From Desulfomicrobium macestii (GTDB lineage Bacteria > Desulfobacterota > Desulfovibrionia > Desulfovibrionales > Desulfomicrobiaceae), in contig NZ_JADBGG010000001.1 of the NCBI RefSeq assembly GCF_014873765.1, forward strand, positions 1-64,000: 64,000 bases of DNA, given 5' to 3'. Shown here one piece after another: positions 25,362 to 33,929 of this stretch (positions within the stretch are counted from its first letter, which is position 1; each line of letters begins with the position of its first letter). Both the position numbers and the translations under genes were made by a program. The notes below the pieces were generated by a model, which did no database searches, was not told where the DNA came from, and saw only the letters and a program-made list of their open reading frames with translations.

Positions 25362-27923
25362 TCAGTATCGAGGAAAGGAGTGGCCACCCTTGAAAAATTC
25401 ATCGATTTTTCGGGAGACCTCCTCGTCATCGTCGAGGCGCAGATCGAGGCTGCGGATTGATGCCAACAGTCTCCCAAGGGTGGTCAGCCGGTCCAGAAAA
25501 CGGCTTTCGTCATATTTGCGGATTTCCGCCTTGAGCGCGTCGCCGTTTTGGCTGACGCGGAATCCGAGCCGGCGCAGGATGCCGGCCAGGAGCGTGGCGC
25601 GGCGAACACGCTGAACGTATTCGGCGGCGCCGCCCTTGAAGGAGAAGGTGATGTAGTTGTCGTTGATGACCGGCCCGGCATAGGCGTCTATCGTGGCGAA
25701 GTGGTTGCCGAGCCGTCCGCTGAAATTGACGTAACTTCTTGATACGACGGCGTAACTCGCGGCCTCCGGGATGGCGCCGTCCTGGCCGCCAGCCACTTCG
25801 GGATGTGTCATTCCGTTCAGGAGTGCCTTCAGGGGCTCGCAGAGGAGTTCTTCTGTGCCGACTGTGGTGCCGCGCTCACGCGGCACGACGCCATCGCCCA
25901 GGTCGTAGAGGAAAATCTTGAAAGGCAACCCGGTGCGCAGTTCGTGGGCAGCGCTCTGCGCGTGCGGGAGTTCGTCCGAAAGCCGGAACATCTCGTGCAT
26001 GGCCACTTCATGGCAGAAGCGGATGATGTCGTGCAGGGTTTGGCATCCCTCGGGCGTGAAATTTGGCATCTGCGGGTCGACCAGATTCAGAGGGATGATG
26101 AACTTCAGCGCCTCCTGCAGGGCCTTGTAGACGGGACTGCCCTTCATGAGATTGACGGGTCTTCGTTCCGAGAGGATTTCCTGGACCCGGCCTGCGTAGA
26201 CAACCCCGTTGGTTGCGTCGAGGGTGACTTCCGTCCCGTGTGCAAGAAGATGGGTTGCGCGGCCCACATCCACGAGCGTCGGGATGCCGAATTCGCGAGC
26301 CACGGAGGCCATGTGTCCCGTGGCGCTGCCGATGTCCGTGATGATGCCGGCGACCTTGCCCATGGCGGCCACATAGGCCGGCGATGTCTGTCTTGCGACC
26401 AGGATTGCACCTTTTGGTATGTCATCGAGGGCGTGATCGGACTGCACGGAATAGACCATGCCTGAAGCCATCCCAAGGGCCGCCGGTTGGCCGCCGCACA
26501 GGAGCGGGGTCCGACCGGGTACGAACTCGCAGCATTCGGCCCGGTCGGTTCCCTCGGCACGCATCAGCGGCCTGGACTGCAGGACGAAGAGGCGGTCTTC
26601 ATGGTCGAGGGACCACTCCACGTCCTGGGGCATGCCGTAGTGTGCTTCGAGTCGCAGGCCGTATTCGACCAGGGTACGGACCTGATCGCCTGACAGGCAG
26701 GATCGTTTCCGGTCTTCGTCGGGCACTTGCCTTGAGACGATACCACCCTGGGGCAGAATGGTGAAGGCCGAGGTTTTGTCTCCTGTCTCGGCGGTGACGG
26801 TTGTTCGGTCCGTGCGCCGGATGCGCCAGAAGTCAACATGCGAGGATCCGTCGACGACGCTCACCCCGAGTCCCCAGGCTGCCGAGAGAAGCACATCGTC
26901 GCTGTGGGCGGAGTTTGGATCAATGGTGTAGAGCACGCCGCTGGCCTTGGCCTGAACCATGTTCAGGACCAGAACACTCATCATCACGTCCTGCTCCGAA
27001 TAGCCTTTGGAACGACGGTAGAAAACGGCCCGGGCGGTGAAGGCGCTGGCTACCACGGCGCTCCAGGCCCGCGGGAGGGCGAAGGGGGTGGCGCCAAGAA
27101 CGGTCGCGTGCTGGCCGGCGAAAGAAGCATCGGAATCCTCGCAGACTGCAGATGAACGCACGGCCAGACGCACGTCGGGGCCGAACCTGGACACCATGCC
27201 TCGCGCCTGCTCCTGCAGTGCCTTGTCCAGGTCAGGGGGCAGAGGCGCAATCATGATTCTTTCGCTGGCTTTGGCGCAAATCCGCTCCAGGGCGCCTATG
27301 TCCGTGATGTCGATTCCGACAAGTTGGTGCCGGAAAGTTTCGAGAATCCCGGTATGCCCAAGGAAAAGGGCTGCTGCCGAAGCCGTCACGGCGAAGCCCG
27401 ACGGCGTCGGCAGGCCGACACGGTTGCGGACCTCGCCGAGGTTCGCGGCCTTGCCACCCACTTCGTCCAGGTTTTCAAGAGAGATTGCATCAAGCGGCAG
27501 GACGAGGTCCTGGCCGTCGAATGTCCGCTCGCGCAGGAGGGCGCGCAGGGCCGCTCCGCCTACATGCTGCAAGCGCCCGAAGAGAGTTGTGAATCGCCCC
27601 TTGGCCAGTGCGTTCATGTCTTCAATCAGGGAACAGCCGTGCTCGAGCAGTCCTCGCATGTGCACCAACGCATCTTCCTGGGTGAAGGAGCGGCCTTCAT
27701 AGACCATGCGCTCGAGCCAGGCCATTTCCTCGAGGATGTGGTTGTTGCTGGCCAGCAGACTTTTGAAGAAACGATACTTTCGTTTCATCTCCGGATGGGC
27801 GTCGGGAGCTGCGAGGTTCCTGCCGGTCGTCGTCTTCACGGCAGCGACCGCCGGAAGATCCGAAGGCGCTCGGCCAGCCGGATCGGTTGCGGGGGGGTCG
27901 GTCTGCGCATGAACCAGTTGCAT
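25362..27923 (-). CDS. PEP/pyruvate-dikinase-like protein A (paralog)
   Basis: An 853-residue paralog of the next gene downstream, with the same order: N-terminal helical domain (LLASNNHILEEMAWLE), ATP-grasp (VGGKAANLGEVR, LAVRSSAVCEDS, SFAGQHAT, LQSRPL), phosphohistidine domain with GSATGHMASVAREFGIP retaining the phosphorylatable His, and the same unusual C-terminal domain (NYITFSFKGGAAEYVQRVRRA). It starts with a ~45-residue Pro/Ala-rich stretch that may be a linker or a start too far upstream. It lies 45 bases downstream of a histidine kinase gene, with its paralog 146 bases further on, so all three are likely co-transcribed. Confidence 0.83.
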   Translation of the reverse strand: MQLVHAQTDPPATDPAGRAPSDLPAVAAVKTTTGRNLAAPDAHPEMKRKYRFFKSLLASNNHILEEMAWLERMVYEGRSFTQEDALVHMRGLLEHGCSLIEDMNALAKGRFTTLFGRLQHVGGAALRALLRERTFDGQDLVLPLDAISLENLDEVGGKAANLGEVRNRVGLPTPSGFAVTASAAALFLGHTGILETFRHQLVGIDITDIGALERICAKASERIMIAPLPPDLDKALQEQARGMVSRFGPDVRLAVRSSAVCEDSDASFAGQHATVLGATPFALPRAWSAVVASAFTARAVFYRRSKGYSEQDVMMSVLVLNMVQAKASGVLYTIDPNSAHSDDVLLSAAWGLGVSVVDGSSHVDFWRIRRTDRTTVTAETGDKTSAFTILPQGGIVSRQVPDEDRKRSCLSGDQVRTLVEYGLRLEAHYGMPQDVEWSLDHEDRLFVLQSRPLMRAEGTDRAECCEFVPGRTPLLCGGQPAALGMASGMVYSVQSDHALDDIPKGAILVARQTSPAYVAAMGKVAGIITDIGSATGHMASVAREFGIPTLVDVGRATHLLAHGTEVTLDATNGVVYAGRVQEILSERRPVNLMKGSPVYKALQEALKFIIPLNLVDPQMPNFTPEGCQTLHDIIRFCHEVAMHEMFRLSDELPHAQSAAHELRTGLPFKIFLYDLGDGVVPRERGTTVGTEELLCEPLKALLNGMTHPEVAGGQDGAIPEAASYAVVSRSYVNFSGRLGNHFATIDAYAGPVINDNYITFSFKGGAAEYVQRVRRATLLAGILRRLGFRVSQNGDALKAEIRKYDESRFLDRLTTLGRLLASIRSLDLRLDDDEEVSRKIDEFFKGGHSFPRY

Positions 27924-27968
27924 GCGACATGCGCCAGATTTCCAGAGCGAATTCTCATGGCGTTCTCG

Positions 27969-29624
27969 TCAGTTGATGAACGGTCGTGCTTCAAGGGGAA
28001 GCTCGACTGTTATGGTAGTGCCCTGCCCGGCAGTGCTGTCAACGGAAATCCTTCCGCCGATACGCTGCAGGATGCCATGGGAAATGGATAGCCCGAGGCC
28101 TGCGCCCTTGCCGGGTGGCTTGGTGGTGAAGAAGGGATCGAAGATCTTGTCGAGGTTCTCGCGGGGGATGCCGAAACCCGTGTCGCGAACTTGCAGACGG
28201 ACGCCGCCTCCTTCCGAAGGGGCGGTGGAAATGGTGATGGGTCCGCCTTCGGGCATGGCGTCCATGGAGTTGTTGATCAGGTTGATAAGCAGCTGGCGCA
28301 GGAGGGCGGGTTCGCTGAGAATGACGGGCAGCCGCGAGGCGAGTTCCTCTCGGATTTCAATGTTTCGCTGCGATGCTTCACGGCGTCTCAAGGCGGCAAC
28401 GTCGGTGACGAGAGTGTTCATTTCCACGTCGCGAATCGTGCCGTCGGTCTTGCCGCCAAAGCTGAGGAGTTTGTGAGTGATCTCGCGGCTGCGAGCCGTT
28501 TGAGTCACGATCTGGCGAAGGGATTCCCTGAGTTCTCCGGCGTCGGGATGGTCTTTGAAAGAATCACGCCGGAGCAGGTCCTGCATCCAGCCCGCTTCCT
28601 CTCCGATGATGGCCAGGGGGTTGTTGACTTCGTGGGCGATGCCCACTCCCAGTTGACTGATGGCGTCGAGCTTCTGAACCTGCAGTTCACACTCCCGCAG
28701 ACGGCCAGAGTCCGTCTCCATCTCTTCCTGGAGCGTCGTGAACTTCTTTACCGCCCGCAGGGACGCCGCGCCCAGGACAAGCAGGCAGATGACGGCCAAG
28801 GCCGCGAAGCGTGTCATGGTGTGGTGCAGGGTCTCGGAAATCTCCCTGTTGTCGCGTTGGGTTACGAGCAGCCAGCCGGGAAGGTTGTCCAGGGGGAGCG
28901 CGACGTAAAGCAGAGTGGTGCCGGACCATTCGCGCCGGGCAATCTTGGTGACACCGGAGTCCTTAGTGACCAGAGAGCCGTCGACACGGTCCAGGATGCC
29001 TCCGTGCAGGACGGCCCTGGTCTGCAGGATTCCCGCATCGTTGACGAGGAACGTCTCGCCGGTGCGTCCGAGGCGCTCGCGGTCGAGCAGGGAACTGAAG
29101 AGGAAGGCGTTGACGGAAAGTCTGACGGTTGCCGAAGACAGGTCCGTCCCTTCGCCTATGGCGATGAAAAAGCGCGGTGTTCCGTCCTTGCCGGCCTGAA
29201 CATCGGTGACGAGGAGACCGCTTTCGGTCCGTGAGGCTGGCGGCAGTTCCTGCGGCAAGGGTTGGCCGGCCATGACCCTGCTGCCAGTTCCGGAATCCAT
29301 CACGTCCATGCCGTCAATCCAGTCCATGGAGTGGCCAAGGGAAGTGAAGGCGTGCTGCAGTTCCTCCGCGGACATCTTACCGGAACGTTGAAGCAGCATC
29401 CCCAAAAGAGCCCCGGCCGAATCCATGCTGTACTCTACCCTGGCCCTTCCTGCTTCCGCGACGACGGCGAGTTGCGATTCGGCGGCACGGCTGTGTTCGG
29501 TGTCAACACTTTTGAGTGCGTAGACCAGAACGCATACGGCGACGAGAAAGGCCGGGGCCACGGTGAACAGGACGATCGCGTTTTTGAGCCGTTTTCTGTG
29601 CATTTCCAGACGTTGAGGAGTCAT
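27969..29624 (-). CDS. Sensor histidine kinase with periplasmic sensor domain
   Basis: A 551-residue membrane kinase. TM1 is near residues 15-37. A periplasmic Cache-like domain (about 40-270) follows, then TM2 near 275-295 (FAALAVICLLVLGAASLRAV). A coiled segment leads to an NtrB-type kinase core: the H-box GIAHEVNNPLAII with the phosphorylatable His, LINNSMDAMPEGG (N-box), DTGFGIPRENLDKIFDPFFTTK and GAGLGLSISHGI (G-boxes). There is no receiver or PAS domain. I chose the ATG at 29624 because the longer opening adds a proline-rich stretch that reads through the terminator at 29680. It is the first gene of the dikinase-like cluster. Confidence 0.92.
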   Translation of the reverse strand: MTPQRLEMHRKRLKNAIVLFTVAPAFLVAVCVLVYALKSVDTEHSRAAESQLAVVAEAGRARVEYSMDSAGALLGMLLQRSGKMSAEELQHAFTSLGHSMDWIDGMDVMDSGTGSRVMAGQPLPQELPPASRTESGLLVTDVQAGKDGTPRFFIAIGEGTDLSSATVRLSVNAFLFSSLLDRERLGRTGETFLVNDAGILQTRAVLHGGILDRVDGSLVTKDSGVTKIARREWSGTTLLYVALPLDNLPGWLLVTQRDNREISETLHHTMTRFAALAVICLLVLGAASLRAVKKFTTLQEEMETDSGRLRECELQVQKLDAISQLGVGIAHEVNNPLAIIGEEAGWMQDLLRRDSFKDHPDAGELRESLRQIVTQTARSREITHKLLSFGGKTDGTIRDVEMNTLVTDVAALRRREASQRNIEIREELASRLPVILSEPALLRQLLINLINNSMDAMPEGGPITISTAPSEGGGVRLQVRDTGFGIPRENLDKIFDPFFTTKPPGKGAGLGLSISHGILQRIGGRISVDSTAGQGTTITVELPLEARPFIN

Positions 29625-29679
29625 CTGCCCACCGTGCCGTTTGGCGGTTTGGGTTGTTGCTGCGGGTCGTTTTTGGAAA

Positions 29680-29711
29680 AAAACCGGGAAGACGGGTACC
29701 TTCCCGGTTTT
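29680..29711 (-). terminator. Rho-independent terminator after permease 1
   Basis: 12-bp stem AAAACCGGGAAG/CTTCCCGGTTTT, followed on the minus strand by T residues; it lies 36 bases beyond the permease stop. Confidence 0.85.
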
Positions 29712-29746
29712 GTTTAGGATTGAAGAAACGGTTTCGCAACCATGAA

Positions 29747-31213
29747 TCAGTAGAAGCCGATCAGGGGCCAATACACCAGTACGCTGATGGTCGCGACGAG
29801 AAGCAGGGTCAGACACCACGGGACCGCGACCTTGATGAACTCAGCCTGCGAGAAATATCCCGTGCTGTAGGCGATGATCGTCGGAGGGCAACCAATGACG
29901 AGCATGATGAACGAGGTGGTCATGGGGGATAGCATGGCCACGGCCTTTGGAGAGAGGTTCATCATTTCCGCCATGGGCAGGGTGATGGGCAAGGTCAGGG
30001 CCACGGCCGCGGAGTTGCTCATCAGGCTGGACAGGAATGAGCCGAAAAAGCCGATTCCGTAGAAGACCGCAAACGAAGGCTGGCCTTCAAGCAGCGGCAG
30101 ACAGACCTCAGCCAGGTATTTGCCCGCTCCGGATGTGAGCATGGCTCCGCCCAAGGATACACCGGCACCGAAGACGATCCAGGACTCCCAGGGGAATTTG
30201 TCGCAGATGGTCTTGAATGAAATGAACTTTGGGCCGCAAAATCCGGCCAGGGCCAGGGCGGCGGGGACGCTGTAGTGTAGTCCGGTCAGGTCCGAGAATG
30301 TCCACAGCAGGAAGGTCACTCCGAAGATGATGGTAACGCCGAGTTCTTTTCCCCGCATGGAAGGCATTTTTTCGATTCTCACCTCGGCCGGGAGTTCTTT
30401 TTCCTTGGGCCGGAAAATCATCCACAGGACGCCCCAAGTGGTGACGGCGGTCAGGATGCAGATGGGGAACTGGATGACGATGTACTCCAGGAAGCCGATG
30501 GTCGCCTCGTGACCCGCGTCTCGCGTGAAGTTTTGCAGGATTTCGAGGGCCAGAGGGTTGCGGCCGCCGCCCAGAAGGGTGCCGAAACCGCCGGCCGAGG
30601 AGGCTAATGGAATGAGAATGATGAAGAATTTTGAAAGATTGTTGCTTTTTTGCGGGGTGATTCCCATGGCCATGAAGACCGGAACCAGCGCAAAGATCAT
30701 GATGACCGTGACTGTCGCGTCGTGAAAGACGGTGGCCAGCATGGTGCACCCGACGGCCAGCACGAAGCTAAGTTTCTTGACCCCTGTTCCGGCCATCTTG
30801 AAAATGTAATACATGATGCGGTTAGCCAGGCCGACCTCGTTCAAGACCACGCCGAACATGACGATCATGAGCACGAACATGACCGCAGGACTGGCGAATG
30901 GCGCCCAGGCGTCGGTCGGCTTCTGGATGCCGAACAGGATGAGCCCCGCGGCGGCGCACAGGGCCGAGACGCCGATGGGTATGGCCTCCGTGACCCAGAG
31001 GAGGACGACGGTCAGGAGCAGGGCCAAAAATTTGTGCCCGTCGACGGGCAGATTGGCCGGGGTAGGCAGAAGATAAATTCCGAGGCCGATGGACAGGGAG
31101 ATGAGGGTCTTGATGATGATCGTACGGCCCGACTGCTCGGACGTTTCCGGGTGTTCTTCGATGAGGAGTTCATCTTCGGGGTGATTTCTGTAATCGATAT
31201 TTTCGTGGCTCAT
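29747..31213 (-). CDS. DASS (SLC13) family anion permease 1
   Basis: A 488-residue inner-membrane carrier of the divalent anion:sodium symporter superfamily, with about 11-12 helices. Family hallmarks are WVTEAIPIGVSAL, the first re-entrant region (SAGGFGTLLGGGRNPLALEIL) and the second (SNSAAVALTLPITLPMAEMM). The first loop reads GGGRNP, where characterised carriers have a Ser-Asn-Thr type motif, so the substrate may differ; sulfate or a dicarboxylate is possible. The ATG at 31213 (GGAG 7 bases upstream) overlaps the stop of the CBS gene by one base, which implies translational coupling to it. Confidence 0.88.
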   Translation of the reverse strand: MSHENIDYRNHPEDELLIEEHPETSEQSGRTIIIKTLISLSIGLGIYLLPTPANLPVDGHKFLALLLTVVLLWVTEAIPIGVSALCAAAGLILFGIQKPTDAWAPFASPAVMFVLMIVMFGVVLNEVGLANRIMYYIFKMAGTGVKKLSFVLAVGCTMLATVFHDATVTVIMIFALVPVFMAMGITPQKSNNLSKFFIILIPLASSAGGFGTLLGGGRNPLALEILQNFTRDAGHEATIGFLEYIVIQFPICILTAVTTWGVLWMIFRPKEKELPAEVRIEKMPSMRGKELGVTIIFGVTFLLWTFSDLTGLHYSVPAALALAGFCGPKFISFKTICDKFPWESWIVFGAGVSLGGAMLTSGAGKYLAEVCLPLLEGQPSFAVFYGIGFFGSFLSSLMSNSAAVALTLPITLPMAEMMNLSPKAVAMLSPMTTSFIMLVIGCPPTIIAYSTGYFSQAEFIKVAVPWCLTLLLVATISVLVYWPLIGFY

Positions 31214-31809
31214 TATGGCACTCCATGAAGATCTTTTTTCATTATGGGTGAAATTGCGCATGCGTCCTTCATGGTTGCCGATAAATGCGCGTACACGTCC
31301 GAAAAGGCGAGCATGCCGACAAGGCGCCCACCGTCGGTGACAAACAGGGAATCATGACGATTCATGACGAATCGGTGCAGGGCCTTGTCAAGGCTGTCAG
31401 TCACCATGACGGTTTGGCCCGCAGAGGGGCTGCTGACGAAATTCCGGATGAGAATCCCCGATGCGTCGGTACAGAGTTCGTGCAGTGGGGTCGTCCACAG
31501 TGCAGCCTGGTCCAGCGCACTTCCGATCATCTTGTCGTAGGAATGGCTTCGGGAGTATTCTCCGACATTGACCTTCAGTCTTGAATAGCGGGGTTCGAGG
31601 GCCATGAGCAGGTCCATGGGAGAAACCTTGCCCACGATGTGTCCCTTCCCGTCATGGACGAGAAGGATGCATGTGCTTTTTTTTCCGCTCTGAAAATCAA
31701 TGCGGCATTGTTCCAGCGCTCTCAGCGCGGCTCCGAACGTTTCCTCCTGAGAAATCCGGGGGAAATGCTCGGCCGGGATCATCAGTTCTTTCACGGTCAT
31801 TGGCTCCAT
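31213..31809 (-). CDS. CBS-domain pair protein 1
   Basis: A 198-residue soluble protein with two CBS motifs. The first (about 5-75) starts TVKELMIPAEHFPRISQEET and ends GKVSPMDLLMALEP; the second (about 115-185) has LIRNFVSS and DSLFVTDGGRLVGMLAFSDVY. CBS pairs bind adenine nucleotides and act as regulatory modules. AAGGAG lies 6 bases before the ATG. The one-base overlap with permease 1 suggests it gates or senses state for that transporter (inference). Confidence 0.88.
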   Translation of the reverse strand: MEPMTVKELMIPAEHFPRISQEETFGAALRALEQCRIDFQSGKKSTCILLVHDGKGHIVGKVSPMDLLMALEPRYSRLKVNVGEYSRSHSYDKMIGSALDQAALWTTPLHELCTDASGILIRNFVSSPSAGQTVMVTDSLDKALHRFVMNRHDSLFVTDGGRLVGMLAFSDVYAHLSATMKDACAISPIMKKDLHGVP

Positions 31810-32269
31810 TGATAACTCCTTCGAGGTGTGCCGGCCTTTGCCTTAGCAGTGTGGCCGGATGTGAAATCCGCCTTTTTTCTTCAAGCGCGGGTGCACGGCG
31901 GTGGACGCAATCCCGTCGCTGGGCTCCCTCATTTTCCAAGCGGAATGAAGAATCCCCGACCGGCGTGATGATGCCGGCCGTGTTTGAATCCATGCCGCTT
32001 CCGCGCTGCAGCTCTCCCGGGCAGGCGATTTCCGCCTGATCCATCCAGAGTTGCACTCCCGGCCAGGACCTGCGCTTCACGCAAAAGATGCGGAGCAGGC
32101 TGAGGTCCTTGGGCCATCCAGAACAGCCGGACGCCATGGATTCAAAGCATTCAAAAAACGGAAAAATCGTTGTTGCTGCTGGGCAGCCGGCTGTAACAAT
32201 AAAACAATGTGGCCGGGAAATTCCGATTTTACCAGCAGCGGGAGCAAAAATGGAAGCCGCCAATCGGGT
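31810..32269 (-). other. Intergenic region, no gene recognised
   Basis: About 460 bases between two leftward genes. The open frames have no family resemblance and no good ribosome sites. An imperfect inverted repeat near 32168-32200 (TTGTT...AACAA arms) may end the small membrane gene on its right. The AAGGAG of CBS gene 1 is at the left edge. I see nothing else. Confidence 0.5.
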
Positions 32270-32500
32270 CTAATTGTCGAAAAAGCGACTCCAGAGCGAG
32301 ATCGCCAGATTCAAAGCGAAGAGTCCCGCCAGGCTTGCCGGCCAAAACCACCATTTTTTGAGTATCGGAGGATTCCAGGCCTTCCCCCGCGGTAGATTAT
32401 GCAGCGGCTTGTAGCTGCTATTCTCGTGCGGCTGGGATGATTTCCGCAAATTCGGCTGACGTCCGTGTTCTTCTTCGTTGAAACTGAAATTTTCCTGCAT
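32270..32500 (-). CDS. Small single-pass membrane protein
   Basis: A 76-residue protein with a charged, probably disordered N-terminal 45 residues (MQENFSFNEEEHGRQ) and one C-terminal membrane helix (WWFWPASLAGLFALNLAISLW) ending FFDN. GAGG lies 6 bases before the ATG at 32500. I do not recognise it. It sits between receiver 1 and CBS protein 1 in the leftward cluster, so it may be an accessory part of the permease system (inference from position). Confidence 0.65.
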   Translation of the reverse strand: MQENFSFNEEEHGRQPNLRKSSQPHENSSYKPLHNLPRGKAWNPPILKKWWFWPASLAGLFALNLAISLWSRFFDN

Positions 32501-32586
32501 CAATACCTCATTGCAAAGGGACAGCCGTTTCCCCAGGGAAAGCGATCCGGAGGGGAAACGACGGATAATTTCAGCCTTGGGTGGAA

Positions 32587-33033
32587 TTAGAAGCCCAGGC
32601 TTTTGTGCATCTTGTCGAGTATGGCCTTTTCTTCCGCCCTGCGCAGGCGTTCGTCGCGATCTCTTTTGATCTTGTAGGCCTCCTGAATTTTTACCACGAG
32701 ATATTCGTATTCATATGGTTTCATGAGATAATCGTAGGCACCCAAGCGCATGCCTTCCACGGCCGAGGATACGTCGCCGTGACCGGTGAGCATGATAACT
32801 TCGACGCCGATGTGTCTTCCACGAATCTCCGACAGCGTCTCGATGCCGCTGAGACCCGGCATCTGGATGTCAAGAATAACGATGTCGAATTTTTCCGCCG
32901 CAAGGCGGTCCAGGGCTTCCATGCCGCTGCTCGCACCGCTGACTTCGTAGCCAGTCTCCTGCAACCGCTTGGCCAGAGTTTCTCGAAACCTTTCTTCATC
33001 ATCAACCAGAAGCAATTTGGGCAAAAAATCCAT
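32587..33033 (-). CDS. Receiver-only response regulator 1
   Basis: A 148-residue CheY-like receiver without an output domain. It shows the acidic pair in LLLVDDEERF, the phospho-acceptor Asp in IVILDIQMPG, Thr in VIMLTGHGD and Lys in YLMKPYEYEY. A short charged helix (KIQEAYKIKRDRDERLRRAEEKA) follows. It is closely similar to receiver 2. The ATG at 33033 has AGGAGG 5 bases upstream. It is separated from the second receiver gene by about 300 bases with a terminator. Confidence 0.93.
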   Translation of the reverse strand: MDFLPKLLLVDDEERFRETLAKRLQETGYEVSGASSGMEALDRLAAEKFDIVILDIQMPGLSGIETLSEIRGRHIGVEVIMLTGHGDVSSAVEGMRLGAYDYLMKPYEYEYLVVKIQEAYKIKRDRDERLRRAEEKAILDKMHKSLGF

Positions 33034-33252
33034 TATTTCCTCCTCATGGAAGTGACACTGCATTGGTTCGGGTATGTTTATTGTTTGTGAATACCGTAAC
33101 AATGTTTTCATTTCAAGATATTCTCGCCGGTTCTCTGCAGAATCGCAATTGCCTGAATTAACATGGAGAGAGGATGCAAAGATGTCTCGAAACGTACATT
33201 GGTCTTCAGGCGTGCCAGACCTTTGGATGTCTTCCTTGGTTCTTCTGGTTGA

Positions 33253-33279
33253 ACCGGGGGGATGTAATCCCCCCGGTTT
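33253..33279 (-). terminator. Terminator after receiver 2
   Basis: 12-bp perfect stem AACCGGGGGGAT/ATCCCCCCGGTT with a 3-base loop, about 60 bases beyond the stop of the gene at 33339. Confidence 0.8.
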
Positions 33280-33338
33280 GACTATTACGACTGTGTCGGT
33301 CCGCTATCGTTATCTAGGATCGGTACAATGTTGGAACG

Positions 33339-33782
33339 CTAGACCCATCTTTTCTGCAGTTTATCCAGCAGGGCTTTTTCTTCTGCCCTGTGCAGCCTTT
33401 CGTCACGGTCTTTCTTGATTTTATAGGCTTCCTGGATCTTGACTACGAGGTACTCGTATTCACAGGGCTTCATCAGATAGTCAAAGGCACCGAGGCGCAT
33501 GCCTTCTACGGCCGAGGATACGTCACCGTGTCCTGTAAGCATGATCACTTCCACGCTAAGGTGCTTGGCGCGGATTTCAGCCAGGGTTTCGATGCCGCTT
33601 AGTCCCGGCATCCGGATGTCGAGTATGGCCACATCGAATTTGTTGGTGGAGAGCAGGTCCAGTGCTTCCATGCCGCTGGCGGCCTCGCTCACCTTGTATC
33701 CGGTTTCCGTCAGACGCTTGGCCAGCGTTTCGCGAAAACGGTCTTCATCGTCGATAAGAAGCAATCTTGGCAAATTTTCCAT
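33339..33782 (-). CDS. Receiver-only response regulator 2
   Basis: A 147-residue CheY-like receiver, a close paralog of receiver 1 with the same order of motifs: LLLIDDEDRF, VAILDIRMPG (phospho-acceptor Asp), VIMLTGHGD and YLMKPCEYEY, then the same charged C-terminal helix. No DNA-binding domain follows. AAGGAGG lies 5 bases before the ATG. It is the first receiver downstream of permease 2, and the two receiver genes look like a tandem duplication separated by a terminator. Confidence 0.93.
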   Translation of the reverse strand: MENLPRLLLIDDEDRFRETLAKRLTETGYKVSEAASGMEALDLLSTNKFDVAILDIRMPGLSGIETLAEIRAKHLSVEVIMLTGHGDVSSAVEGMRLGAFDYLMKPCEYEYLVVKIQEAYKIKKDRDERLHRAEEKALLDKLQKRWV

Positions 33783-33894
33783 TATATCCTCCTTGTTTTG
33801 ACCGTCACGTAGGGACGGACAACCATTCGTCGTTTACTGATACTATTCTCTCTTGCAACTGAAGGTATACTAAAGAGAGTATCAATGAGCTGGG

Positions 33895-33915
33895 GGGAGG
33901 GGCGTTTCCCCTCCC
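33895..33915 (-). terminator. Possible terminator or attenuator after permease 2
   Basis: 8-bp stem GGGAGGGG/CCCCTCCC just beyond the permease stop at 33930. The leader of receiver 2 downstream has a further inverted repeat (GATACT...AGTATC). Confidence 0.5.
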
Positions 33916-33929
33916 TTTGAACAGGATGC

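Noticed and set aside
31697-32263. 188-residue minus-strand frame in the intergenic region right of CBS gene 1
   Set aside because: It overlaps CBS gene 1 in another frame and shows no family features.
32505-32530. Sigma-54-like element upstream of the small membrane gene at 32270 (GG-N10-GC on the minus strand)
   Set aside because: The predicted start would fall at the ATG itself and remove the ribosome site, so it is probably chance.
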